5,842 bases of DNA. Source: Trueperaceae bacterium (GTDB lineage Bacteria > Deinococcota > Deinococci > Deinococcales > Trueperaceae). The notes beneath the pieces are model-generated. The model was not told the DNA's origin and did no database searches. It saw nothing but the letters and a program-made list of their open reading frames with translations. The stretch's first letter is position 1; each line of letters starts with the position of its first letter. Location: assembly GCA_007122815.1 (NCBI GenBank), contig SKSV01000327.1:1-5842 (forward strand), written 5' to 3'. Both the position numbers and the translations under genes were made by a program. Shown here in pieces: positions 1-5,779 of the stretch.

Positions 1-1
1 C

Positions 2-376
2 GCTGGAGTAGCTGATCTCGGCCAGGAGCACGGTCGGTTCGGGTGTTCCCACCTGCGGGCGAATGCGGTTCAGGCGCATCTCCGCCGCACCGAACTCTCC
101 CAGCGCGCTCTCGATGCGCGCCAGCGCGAGCTCCGCCGCGAGCGCGCGCGGGTCGGCCTGCAGGGCGTTGAGGCAGCTCTCACGAGCGGTGAAGAGGTCC
201 CCTCCCGCCTCGAAGCGCAAGCACTGCTGCAAGTAGCGCTCGGCGCTGAACACCTGCGCTTGCGCCGGTAGCGAGGCCAGCAGCGCTGCCGCGCTCAGCA
301 GCGTGACCAACCAAGCGGTCGGGCGGTGGTGACGAGCGCTACTGGCGTAGCTTGTCTCATGCAGGGATCTGGGCAT
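2..376 (-). CDS. Secreted TPR-repeat protein, N-terminal part (runs off left edge)
   Basis: Partial gene: the first 125 codons are visible and the frame stays open to the window edge. The product starts with an unusually long polar N-region (about 21 residues). A hydrophobic stretch follows (WLVTLLSAAALLASLP, about residues 22-37), with a likely signal peptidase site after AQA near residue 40. The mature part is alpha-helical and fits two TPR-like units, at about residues 45-77 (AERYLQQC to ALQADPR) and 78-112 (ALAAELALARIESALGEF onward). TPR proteins act as protein-interaction scaffolds, so a periplasmic or envelope role is inferred; the partner is unknown. The start at 376 is preferred because GAGGT lies 7 bases upstream. 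In-frame ATGs at 382 and 397 are alternatives with poorer spacing, and the frame is closed by a TGA at 449-451. It is transcribed divergently from the two-component operon. The C-terminal part is not visible, so fused domains cannot be excluded. Confidence 0.75.
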   Translation of the reverse strand, partial: MPRSLHETSYASSARHHRPTAWLVTLLSAAALLASLPAQAQVFSAERYLQQCLRFEAGGDLFTARESCLNALQADPRALAAELALARIESALGEFGAAEMRLNRIRPQVGTPEPTVLLAEISYSS

Positions 377-501
377 CCACATGACCTCAGCCTTCATCGT
401 ATTCGCTCGCAGTCTGTCGCATGGCGGGCACGAGCGTCGCGGAATCGCTCACGGCGAGCGCGCAGCGCTCCGGGTCGAGCATGAACGGAGGCTGAACGCT
501 C
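377..501. promoter_or_regulatory. Divergent intergenic regulatory region
   Basis: This 125-base gap separates the minus-strand TPR gene from the plus-strand small-protein/two-component operon, so it should hold promoters for both. No convincing -35/-10 pair is visible. On the minus strand TACGAT (396-401) is a possible -10 that would leave a short leader containing the GAGGT ribosome site. The pentamer CGCTC or its complement GAGCG occurs at 404, 432, 446, 456, 466 and 497. The copies at 446, 456 and 466 lie exactly one helical turn apart and alternate in orientation. This could be a regulator-binding array, but it is not demonstrated. Confidence 0.4.
487..491 (+). promoter_or_regulatory. Ribosome binding site GGAGG for the small secreted protein gene
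   Basis: GGAGG lies 10 bases before the ATG at 502, and an in-frame TGA at 493-495 rules out any start further upstream. This favours 502 over the internal in-frame ATGs at 544 and 562, neither of which has a clear Shine-Dalgarno sequence. Confidence 0.55.
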
Positions 502-936
502 ATGCTCGCGAGGAGAAGGGTCCTGTCAGCAGGCGCTGGTAGCATGACTATCGTGGGCCACATGCTCCTATGGTTCGTCTTGAGCCTCGCCACCGCCGAG
601 CTGCCGGCCTTCACCGCCGGCACCGAGCTGCGCGTGGTGTCGCCCGACCTGTTGACCGTCTACTCCAGCGGTCGAGTCCAGGAAGATCTTCTGACGATCG
701 ATCTACCGCTCGACCCGGGCGTCGAGGTACGCCTGCTGGTGTTCGCGCCGAACGCCAGCGACGAGGAGGTCGCGGTGGCCCTATCGATGGGCGCGGCGAT
801 CTACGCCCGCGTGGCTCTCGACCAGGCCGATCTGCTCATACACGTGAGCGATCGAGTCGAGCCGCTGTCGCTGCGTGAGTGGCTGGCTGACGTGCACGCC
901 ATCGAGTTGGTGATGAGCACTCGGAGGGTCAGGTGA
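502..936 (+). CDS. Small secreted or membrane-anchored protein of unknown function, first gene of two-component operon
   Basis: I do not recognise a family for this 144-residue protein. Its N-terminus has a basic patch (RRR at 4-6) followed by a hydrophobic segment (MTIVGHMLLWFVLSLATA, about 15-32). This fits a Sec signal peptide cleaved near ATA or a single membrane anchor. The remaining roughly 110 residues look like a small alternating beta/alpha domain: beta-like stretches TELRVVSPDLLTVYS, LTIDLPL and EVRLLVFAP, then two helices at about 87-98 and 122-134. There are no cysteines. The last four bases (GTGA, 933-936) overlap the response regulator start, so the two are probably translationally coupled. 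That makes an accessory role for the kinase/regulator pair, such as a periplasmic modulator, a reasonable inference. If translation began at 562, where TATCGT sits 7 bases upstream as a possible leaderless promoter, the basic N-region would be lost. The gene is likely real, given its codon use, ribosome site and coupling. Confidence 0.75.
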   Translation: MLARRRVLSAGAGSMTIVGHMLLWFVLSLATAELPAFTAGTELRVVSPDLLTVYSSGRVQEDLLTIDLPLDPGVEVRLLVFAPNASDEEVAVALSMGAAIYARVALDQADLLIHVSDRVEPLSLREWLADVHAIELVMSTRRVR

Positions 937-1598
937 GCAAGCACGTCCTCATCGTCGAGGACGACGTCGACATCAGCCGCCTCCTGCGCCTGGAGCTCGA
1001 GGACGTCGGTTACCGGGTGTCATGCTTCGACAACGGCATGCGGGGTCTGGCGGCGATCCGGGAGGAGCGCCCCGACCTGGTCATCCTCGACCTGGGACTA
1101 CCCGACGTGTCCGGGGTCGAGATCGCTCGCCGAGTGCGGCGCACCGACCCCACGCCGATCATCATCCTCACGGCGCGCGACGACGTCGAGACCAAGGTCA
1201 CGATGCTCAACGCGGGGGCTGACGACTACCTCGCCAAGCCGTTCCACATGGGCGAGCTGTTGGCGCGCGTGGGGGTGCAGCTCCGCAAGCAAGGCGGCGG
1301 CGCGGTCACCAGGATCGGCGAGCTGATGATCGACGCGGTACGCAGACAGGTCCTCTGGGGCGAGCAGGAGGTCAAGCTCTCGCCGCGCGAGTTCAAGCTG
1401 CTGCAGTACCTCGCTGGCCAGCCCGGGCGTGTCTACGGCCGGGAGGAGATCGAGCAGAACGTCTGGGGCGGCGACCTGCCACCGGCCTCCAACGTCGTGG
1501 ACGTACACGTGGCCAACATCCGCGGCAAGCTCCGCGAGGCGGGCGGTTACGGCGTCATCCGAACGGTGCGCGGCGTAGGCTACGCGATCAAGGGTTGA
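933..1598 (+). CDS. OmpR/PhoB-family two-component response regulator
   Basis: This is a cytoplasmic DNA-binding transcription regulator activated by phosphorylation. The 221-residue length is typical of the OmpR/PhoB class. The receiver domain (about 1-118) has the acidic pair D10/D11, phospho-acceptor D53 in LVILDLGLPDVSG, switch T80 in ILTAR, aromatic Y99 and the conserved lysine K102 in KPF. A winged-helix domain (about 127-220) follows. It contains LSPREFKLLQYLAGQPGRV, the recognition-helix region NVVDVHVANIRGKL and the wing signature IRTVRGVGYAI. The start is GTG at 933, with GGAGG five bases upstream, overlapping the preceding gene by GTGA. The sensor kinase begins one base after its stop, so the pair is cognate. 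The regulon cannot be read from sequence; the divergent region at 377-501 is a plausible autoregulatory target. All key residues are present. Confidence 0.96.
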   Translation: MSKHVLIVEDDVDISRLLRLELEDVGYRVSCFDNGMRGLAAIREERPDLVILDLGLPDVSGVEIARRVRRTDPTPIIILTARDDVETKVTMLNAGADDYLAKPFHMGELLARVGVQLRKQGGGAVTRIGELMIDAVRRQVLWGEQEVKLSPREFKLLQYLAGQPGRVYGREEIEQNVWGGDLPPASNVVDVHVANIRGKLREAGGYGVIRTVRGVGYAIKG

Positions 1599-1599
1599 G

Positions 1600-2961
1600 G
1601 TGCGGCGACGGCGGCGTGGGCGCGGTCTGTCGCTCAGGTGGCGCGGCGCTCTGCTCGCCAGCCTAGCCATAGCCGTGCTGGCCCTCAGCGTCTCGCTGGC
1701 GGCCTTCGCGGTCGTACGTAACAGCCTCCAGGGTGACCTCGAGGCGGCTCTCCGGCGCGACGCCGAGCGCGTCGCCGAGCTCTACAGCGTGGGCGTGGCA
1801 GGCAGCGCTCGAGACGTGCTCGTGGGGCCGACCGGAGGCGTGGCAGTGCAGCTGTACGACCCGCTCGGCCAGCTCCTCATCGCCTCCTCCCCCCGCTTCG
1901 AGGCCGCCGACGCGGCGCTGCCGACCGAGGTTGTCAACGCCGCCAGACGCCAGCCAGAAGGCGCCTACTGGCGCGGAAGCCTGGCGGGCAACCCGGTGCA
2001 GGCGGCCCTCACCCCCTTCGACTTCGGCGTGGTGGCGGTCATCGGCGACACGCGCTTCATCGGTAGCGCGTTAGGTCAGCTCGCTCGCTCACTGGCGGTC
2101 ATGGCCGTGGCGGCTGTGCTGGTGTCGGCGGTGGTGGGTTACACGCTGGCGAACGCCATCGTTCGCCCCATCGTGCTGCTCGCGCGCCGCGCCGCCAAGC
2201 TGGGGCCAGAACGGCTCGACCCGATCGCTTACCAAGGGCCGCAAGACGAGGTCGGTCAGCTCACCGACGTGCTGAACGACCTCGTGGCGCGCCTCCGCAG
2301 CGCGTTGGACGCCCAACGCGCCTTCCTCGCCGAGACCAGCCACGAGCTGCGCACGCCCCTCACCTCGTTGCAGGGCTTCCTGGACCGAGCCTCGCGCCGT
2401 GCGCAGCCGCAGGTGCAGCGCGACCTGGCTGACGCCCAGCGCATCGCGGCGGGCATGTCGCGACTGGTCAGCGACCTGCTCCAGCTCTCGCGTGGCGACA
2501 CGGTGAGAGAGCTCGAGCTCCACCTGCTCGATCCCGCCAGCGACGTCGTGGAGGTGGTGGCCGAGGAGTTCCCGAGCGTGAGGGTGGAGGCGGCGTCAGG
2601 GCTCAGCGTGGTAGGTGACCCGCACCAGCTTCGCCAGCTGGTGCGGAACCTCGTCTCGAACGCCGTCAGGGCGGCCGGCGACGCGGCGCTCGTGACCCTC
2701 AGGGTCAGCTCGCACGGCGCTGAGGTGCTCGTCGAGGTCCACGACCAGGGACCGGGAGTGCCGTCCCAGATGCGCGAGAGGTTGTTCGAGAAGTTCTTCC
2801 GGGGGCCCGGCGGCGGCAGCGGCCTCGGGCTCGCGATCGCTCAACAGATCGCGCAAGCCCACGGCGCGAAACTGAACCTGGAGAGCCGCCCTGGCGACAC
2901 CACCTTCGGGTTCTCGCTACCGCTCGCCGACGTGGCCGAAGAGGAGGCGAACGGGGTCTAG
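1600..2961 (+). CDS. Membrane sensor histidine kinase (HAMP, HisKA, HATPase_c)
   Basis: This inner-membrane kinase senses an extracytoplasmic signal, autophosphorylates on histidine and passes phosphate to the adjacent regulator. The 453 residues run as follows: a very basic N-terminus (RRRRR), TM1 about 16-39, a periplasmic sensor domain about 40-163 and TM2 about 164-186. HAMP follows at about 187-238 (from IVRPI), then HisKA with phospho-acceptor H248 in ETSHELRTPLTSLQ. The ATPase domain has N-box N350/N354 (RNLVSNAV), G1 box DQGPGVP (382-388), F box LFEKFF and G2 box GSGLGLAIA (from 406). The sensor region has no obvious ligand motif. The stretch GGVAVQLYDPLGQLLIASSP resembles the core of a periplasmic PAS-like fold, so the ligand is unknown. 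The GTG start has AAGGG five bases upstream and lies one base past the regulator stop. It is complete, with no missing catalytic residues. Confidence 0.95.
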   Translation: MRRRRRGRGLSLRWRGALLASLAIAVLALSVSLAAFAVVRNSLQGDLEAALRRDAERVAELYSVGVAGSARDVLVGPTGGVAVQLYDPLGQLLIASSPRFEAADAALPTEVVNAARRQPEGAYWRGSLAGNPVQAALTPFDFGVVAVIGDTRFIGSALGQLARSLAVMAVAAVLVSAVVGYTLANAIVRPIVLLARRAAKLGPERLDPIAYQGPQDEVGQLTDVLNDLVARLRSALDAQRAFLAETSHELRTPLTSLQGFLDRASRRAQPQVQRDLADAQRIAAGMSRLVSDLLQLSRGDTVRELELHLLDPASDVVEVVAEEFPSVRVEAASGLSVVGDPHQLRQLVRNLVSNAVRAAGDAALVTLRVSSHGAEVLVEVHDQGPGVPSQMRERLFEKFFRGPGGGSGLGLAIAQQIAQAHGAKLNLESRPGDTTFGFSLPLADVAEEEANGV

Positions 2962-3026
2962 GGCGCCTATCGTCCGGACCAGCGAGTCAGAGGCTCGGAG
3001 GCGGCACGCCGCGGTAGCGTGGAGGT
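2962..3026. other. Short intergenic gap between kinase and hydrolase
   Basis: These 65 bases hold no clear terminator. The only dyad is the short GC palindrome GCGGCACGCCGC around 3001-3012, whose loop is too small and which has no T-run. A -10-like TAGCGT at 3015-3020 lies at the end of the gap, so the hydrolase may be transcribed independently or by read-through from the two-component operon. Confidence 0.4.
3015..3020 (+). promoter_or_regulatory. Candidate -10 element (TAGCGT) for a leaderless hydrolase transcript
   Basis: TAGCGT matches the TANNNT form and ends exactly six bases before the ATG at 3027. In Deinococcus, such motifs placed about 5-7 bases before the start codon mark leaderless mRNAs. 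The only Shine-Dalgarno-like sequence, GGAGG at 3021-3025, leaves one base before ATG, which is too close for normal initiation. No good -35 box is visible, so the call is tentative. Confidence 0.35.
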
Positions 3027-3683
3027 ATGACACAGTCCGCCCACACCTTCGCCGCCGAGTTGGTCACGGCGGTAAGGCTCCCGTACCTTCTGTATCTACC
3101 CGAGGGCGTGGAGACGCGTCGCGATTGGCCGCTGATCCTGTTCCTGCACGGTTCGGGGGAACGCGGCACGGACTCGTCTATGGTGCGTCGGGAAGGCCTG
3201 CCGAGGAGGCTGGACGAAGGGCTCGAACTGCCTGCGGTGGTGCTCTCGCCGCAGTGCCCGGACGGGCAGGTGTGGGCGCAGCAGTACCCGGCCGTGATGG
3301 CGCTGCTCGAGGCGGTGACGGAGCAGGTCGGGGTCGATCCGGATCGCGTCGTCCTGACGGGCCTGAGCCTCGGGGGTGCCGGCATCGTGCACCTAGCGGC
3401 AACCCACCCCGAGCGCTTCGCCGGACTCGCGCCCATCTGCGGCCCCTGGACGTTCTACTACGTCACACCCGAGATGGCGCGGGTGCCGCTGTGGGTGTTC
3501 CACGGCGAGGACGACCCGGTGGTGTCGGTCGAGGACTCGCGGATGCTGGTCTCGAGGGTGGAGGAGCTCGGTGGCGAGGCGCGTTTGACGACCTATCCAG
3601 GCGTCGGCCACGGTGCCTGGAGGGAGGCGTACGCCGACGAGGCGCTGCTCGAGTGGATGCTTACGCGGCGGCGGGGCGGCTAG
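3027..3683 (+). CDS. Alpha/beta-hydrolase (esterase/peptidase-like, dienelactone hydrolase or phospholipase/carboxylesterase superfamily)
   Basis: This is a serine hydrolase of 218 residues with no signal peptide, so probably cytoplasmic. The order of elements is canonical. An oxyanion-loop motif HGSGERGTD (41-49) comes first, then the nucleophile elbow GLSLGG with Ser114, Asp163 in HGEDDPVV as the likely triad acid, and His195 in GVGHGAW as the catalytic base. The HGSGERG motif and LSPQCPDG are like those of the small predicted peptidase/esterase group (COG4099-type) related to prolyl oligopeptidases. The natural substrate cannot be predicted. The ATG at 3027 has an overly close GGAGG but a well-placed -10-like TAGCGT, which suggests leaderless translation. 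It follows the kinase by 65 bases on the same strand. Its stop codon overlaps that of the convergent gene within CTAG at 3680-3683. All triad residues are intact. Confidence 0.9.
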   Translation: MTQSAHTFAAELVTAVRLPYLLYLPEGVETRRDWPLILFLHGSGERGTDSSMVRREGLPRRLDEGLELPAVVLSPQCPDGQVWAQQYPAVMALLEAVTEQVGVDPDRVVLTGLSLGGAGIVHLAATHPERFAGLAPICGPWTFYYVTPEMARVPLWVFHGEDDPVVSVEDSRMLVSRVEELGGEARLTTYPGVGHGAWREAYADEALLEWMLTRRRGG

Positions 3684-4435
3684 AAGGTGCCCGCGGGGAT
3701 AGGTTCGTTGACCCGAACGAGCTCGTGCCGCATGCGCATCAGGAGCTCAGGCCCGTCGGGCCCCAGCCGGTAGGTCGTCGACGCCGGCCAGCCGGCCCCG
3801 CCCGGCACGAGCGGCTCGTCGACCAGGATGATCATCGTCTCCGACTCAAACTCGTAGATGATCGCGAGCAAACGCCCCTCGCCGTCGAACAGGTAGGCCA
3901 GTTCGGTGATGCCCTCGAACTCAGGGACGCCGTCGCTGAAGCCAGGCAGCAGCGAGGCGCCCCGCACCGTGACGTGTTCGCCCTCGACCAGGTCGCCGTA
4001 GGCGCGCACGCCGTCGTAGCTGGCATCGACCTCCAACGGGTCGAAGGACCAGCTCGGTGGGTCGAAGAACGCTTCGAAGAGCGCAGCCGTGCCCGGGGGC
4101 ATAGGAATCTCCTCGCCGCCCACGGTCATGCGTACCTGACCATCGGAGACGCGCATGGTGGTGCGCAGTCCGTCCCCATGGTCGGTCTCGATCAGCGCCC
4201 GGCGCCCGACGAAGTCGACGACGCTACGCGTGCGCACCTCGGTGCCGCCCTGCTCGACGTGCACCATGACGGTGACCGACTCGAGCGTCTCGATCACCTC
4301 GTCGGCCCACGGGTCGGAGCCGTGGAACTCCTGGAGCAACTCGAGGGCGCGCTCGTCCGGTTGAGCGACCGCGAGGGAGGTGAAGAGGAGCACGAGTAGC
4401 GCTGCGACGGCGCCCATCGTCCGAGCGGCGCTCAC
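3680..4435 (-). CDS. Secreted envelope protein, weakly LolA/outer-membrane-lipoprotein-sorting-like
   Basis: This 251-residue protein has a clear Sec signal peptide: a hydrophobic core GAVAALLVLLFTSLAVA and probable cleavage after AVA at residue 24. The mature part opens with a short helix (ERALELLQEF), followed by many alternating beta-type strands such as VTVMVHVEQGG, TRSVVDFVGRRALIE, TTMRVSDGQVRMTV, HVTVRGASLLP and LLAIIYEFES. The pattern recalls the LolA/LolB-like half-barrel fold seen in periplasmic proteins that carry lipoproteins or lipids. I see no decisive family motif and there is no lipobox, so the functional label is only a structural guess. The start is GTG at 4435, overlapping the stop of the beta-barrel gene by GTGA, which implies translational coupling; ATG at 4417 is an alternative. 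It ends convergent with the hydrolase. The gene is firm, the function is not. Confidence 0.8.
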   Translation of the reverse strand: MSAARTMGAVAALLVLLFTSLAVAQPDERALELLQEFHGSDPWADEVIETLESVTVMVHVEQGGTEVRTRSVVDFVGRRALIETDHGDGLRTTMRVSDGQVRMTVGGEEIPMPPGTAALFEAFFDPPSWSFDPLEVDASYDGVRAYGDLVEGEHVTVRGASLLPGFSDGVPEFEGITELAYLFDGEGRLLAIIYEFESETMIILVDEPLVPGGAGWPASTTYRLGPDGPELLMRMRHELVRVNEPIPAGTF

Positions 4436-4902
4436 AAGTACCAGTTGACGCCGAGGGCAGCTCCGAAGGTCGGGACACGGGCGCTGCCGCCCGAGAGGCT
4501 GAGCGCAGCCCCTGCGCTCGCCTCGGCGAACACCCCGAGCTGCGGGAGACCCATGGGGGCGAAACGGAACTGCCCGCCCACGAGCGCTTGAACGCCGAGC
4601 TCCGCGCGCCCCGGCCCCACCTCCAGCGAGGGGCCGGCGCCGACGTAGGCGTCGAACGGGCCGTCAGCGAACACCCCCAGCAGCGCGTCCAAGCCGACGC
4701 CGACGCGCACGCCGCTGCTGCTGGCGACCAGGCGGCCAGAGACGCGCAGGTCGGCGTCGGTCGCCAGGGCGCTGCCGAATCCGTAGTGCACGGTCACCCC
4801 GAGGGGGTAGCCCGAGCGCACCCCGAACCAATCCTGGGCGTTGCCTGCGCCCGCCAACAAGAGGGCGCCGAGGACGAGGGCCAGCAGTCGGTTGCGCATC
4901 AT
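4432..4902 (-). CDS. Small outer-membrane beta-barrel-like protein
   Basis: The 156-residue product has a signal peptide (NRLLALVLGALLLAGAG, cleavage near NAQ, residue 21-23). A glycine-rich mature part of short amphipathic strands follows: VRSGYPLGVTVHYGFG, DADLRVSGRLVAS, VRVGVGLDALLGVF, DAYVGAGPSLEVG, AELGVQALVGGQFRF, LGVFAEASAGAAL and TFGAALGVNWYL. The length and strand count suit an eight-stranded outer-membrane barrel. The C-terminal strand ends in WYL, close to the aromatic-ended signal recognised by the Bam machinery, although the last residue is Leu rather than Phe. No specific function is recognised. Two consecutive ATGs (4902 and 4899) are possible starts. AAGGAG lies three bases before the first and six before the second, so 4899 is slightly favoured. 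The gene lies 52 bases downstream of the permease gene and is coupled to the secreted protein gene after it. Confidence 0.8.
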   Translation of the reverse strand: MMRNRLLALVLGALLLAGAGNAQDWFGVRSGYPLGVTVHYGFGSALATDADLRVSGRLVASSSGVRVGVGLDALLGVFADGPFDAYVGAGPSLEVGPGRAELGVQALVGGQFRFAPMGLPQLGVFAEASAGAALSLSGGSARVPTFGAALGVNWYL

Positions 4903-4905
4903 GGG

Positions 4906-4911
4906 CTCCTT
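4906..4911 (-). promoter_or_regulatory. Ribosome binding site AAGGAG for the beta-barrel gene
   Basis: On the minus strand AAGGAG is followed by CCC and then two tandem ATG codons. Its spacing is three bases to the first ATG and six to the second, which favours the second as the true start; the protein would then be one residue shorter. Confidence 0.6.
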
Positions 4912-4927
4912 CGGATGAGTCTGCCGG

Positions 4928-4945
4928 CGAGGGAGCGCGCCCTCG
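4928..4945 (-). terminator. Hairpin in the permease/beta-barrel gap (possible weak terminator or processing site)
   Basis: CGAGGG and CCCTCG form a perfect six-base-pair GC-rich stem with a six-base loop, placed 10 bases after the permease stop codon on the minus strand. No T-run follows, so it is not a standard intrinsic terminator. It could be a partial terminator, an mRNA-stabilising 3' end, or chance in GC-rich DNA. Confidence 0.3.
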
Positions 4946-4954
4946 GGACGGACC

Positions 4955-5773
4955 TCAGACCAGTCGCCTCCGCACCCTGGAGGAGAGCGTGTCGACGACG
5001 ATGATCACCACCACTATGACGATCATTATCATCGAGATCTCGTCCCAGCGGCGGAACTGCAGGCGTTGGATGAGCGGTGCCCCGATGCCGCCCGCGCCCA
5101 CCAGGCCGAGGATGGAGGCGGCGCGGAGGTTGATCTCGAAGCGGTAGAGGAGGTAGCTGGCGAACTCGGGCAGCACCTGCGGCACCACCGAGAAGAAGAA
5201 GACGTGCAGGCCGTTGCCTCCTGCGGCACGTATCGCCTCGCTCGGGCCCGGGTCGATGCCTTCGACCACGTCCGAGAAGATCTTGCCCAGGAAGCCGATG
5301 GAGTTGATGCCCATCGCGAGGATGCCGGCTACCGGACCCGGACCCATGGCCGCAACGAAGATGATCGCGAAGAGGATCTCGGGGAAGGTGCGCACGCCTA
5401 CCAGGAAGGTCTTGCCTGGGAAGGCGAGCAGGCGGTTGCCGAGCAGGTTGTTGGCGGCCAGGAAGGCCATGGGGAAGGCGAGGAGGCCGCCGATGGCGGT
5501 GCCGATGACGGCCATGAAGACCGTCTCGAGCATGGCCAGCGAGGCCAGCTCGAACACGCCCCAGTTGGGCCTGATGAACCCCCGCAGGAGCGGCATGGCG
5601 TTGCGATGCAAGCCAGTCGTGACGCGCTCCCAGGTGGGCAGGTTCATGGTGACCAGGAAGTAGATCACCAGCGCGGTCATGAGGAGCGCGACGCCCACTA
5701 TCAGGAGGCGCGTCCGGCGCAGTGAGCTCGGAGCGGGCGGGATCACCGATGCGTTGGGACGGGAGCTTGGCAT
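4955..5773 (-). CDS. phnE: Phosphonate-type ABC transporter permease (PhnE family)
   Basis: This is an inner-membrane permease subunit of an ABC importer of the phosphonate/phosphite family. It forms the channel that accepts substrate from a PhnD-type binding protein and is driven by a PhnC-type ATPase. The 272 residues are close to the family norm. There is a proline-rich cytoplasmic N-tail, TM1 at about 22-42 and a periplasmic loop containing LPTWERVTTGLHRN. The membrane core has ETVFMAVIGTAIGGLLAFPMAFLAA-type segments. The cytoplasmic EAA loop runs from SEAIRAAGGN (about 168) to VVPQVLP, and the hallmark LVGAGGIGAPL lies near 214-224. The last TM segment is at about 246-261 and is followed by a basic tail (RVRRRLV). 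The ATG at 5773 follows the preceding permease stop by six bases, with GAGGT overlapping that stop. Phosphonate, phosphite or a related ligand cannot be distinguished from the permease alone. Confidence 0.93.
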   Translation of the reverse strand: MPSSRPNASVIPPAPSSLRRTRLLIVGVALLMTALVIYFLVTMNLPTWERVTTGLHRNAMPLLRGFIRPNWGVFELASLAMLETVFMAVIGTAIGGLLAFPMAFLAANNLLGNRLLAFPGKTFLVGVRTFPEILFAIIFVAAMGPGPVAGILAMGINSIGFLGKIFSDVVEGIDPGPSEAIRAAGGNGLHVFFFSVVPQVLPEFASYLLYRFEINLRAASILGLVGAGGIGAPLIQRLQFRRWDEISMIMIVIVVVIIVVDTLSSRVRRRLV

Positions 5774-5779
5774 GGGACC

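Noticed and set aside
387..623. Minus-strand 78-codon open frame across the divergent gap
   Set aside because: It overlaps the N-terminal part of the better-supported plus-strand gene at 502, has no recognisable domain, and spans the region expected to hold the promoters.
1098..1670. Minus-strand 190-codon open frame antisense to the response regulator
   Set aside because: The regulator on the opposite strand has every conserved residue of its family. The antisense frame shows no motif and arises from the GC-rich codon pattern.
3001..3012. GC-rich dyad GCGGCACGCCGC as a terminator for the two-component operon
   Set aside because: The loop is only two bases if fully paired, the stem is short and no T-run follows.
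3125..4399. Plus-strand 424-codon open frame
   Set aside because: It covers the hydrolase in another frame and then runs antisense to the envelope-protein gene. Its composition is Arg/Gly/Ala-rich with no domain, typical of a GC-rich shadow frame.
5066..5725. Plus-strand 219-codon open frame antisense to the permease
   Set aside because: It is highly acidic and low in hydrophobic residues, with no domain, while the permease on the other strand is unambiguous.
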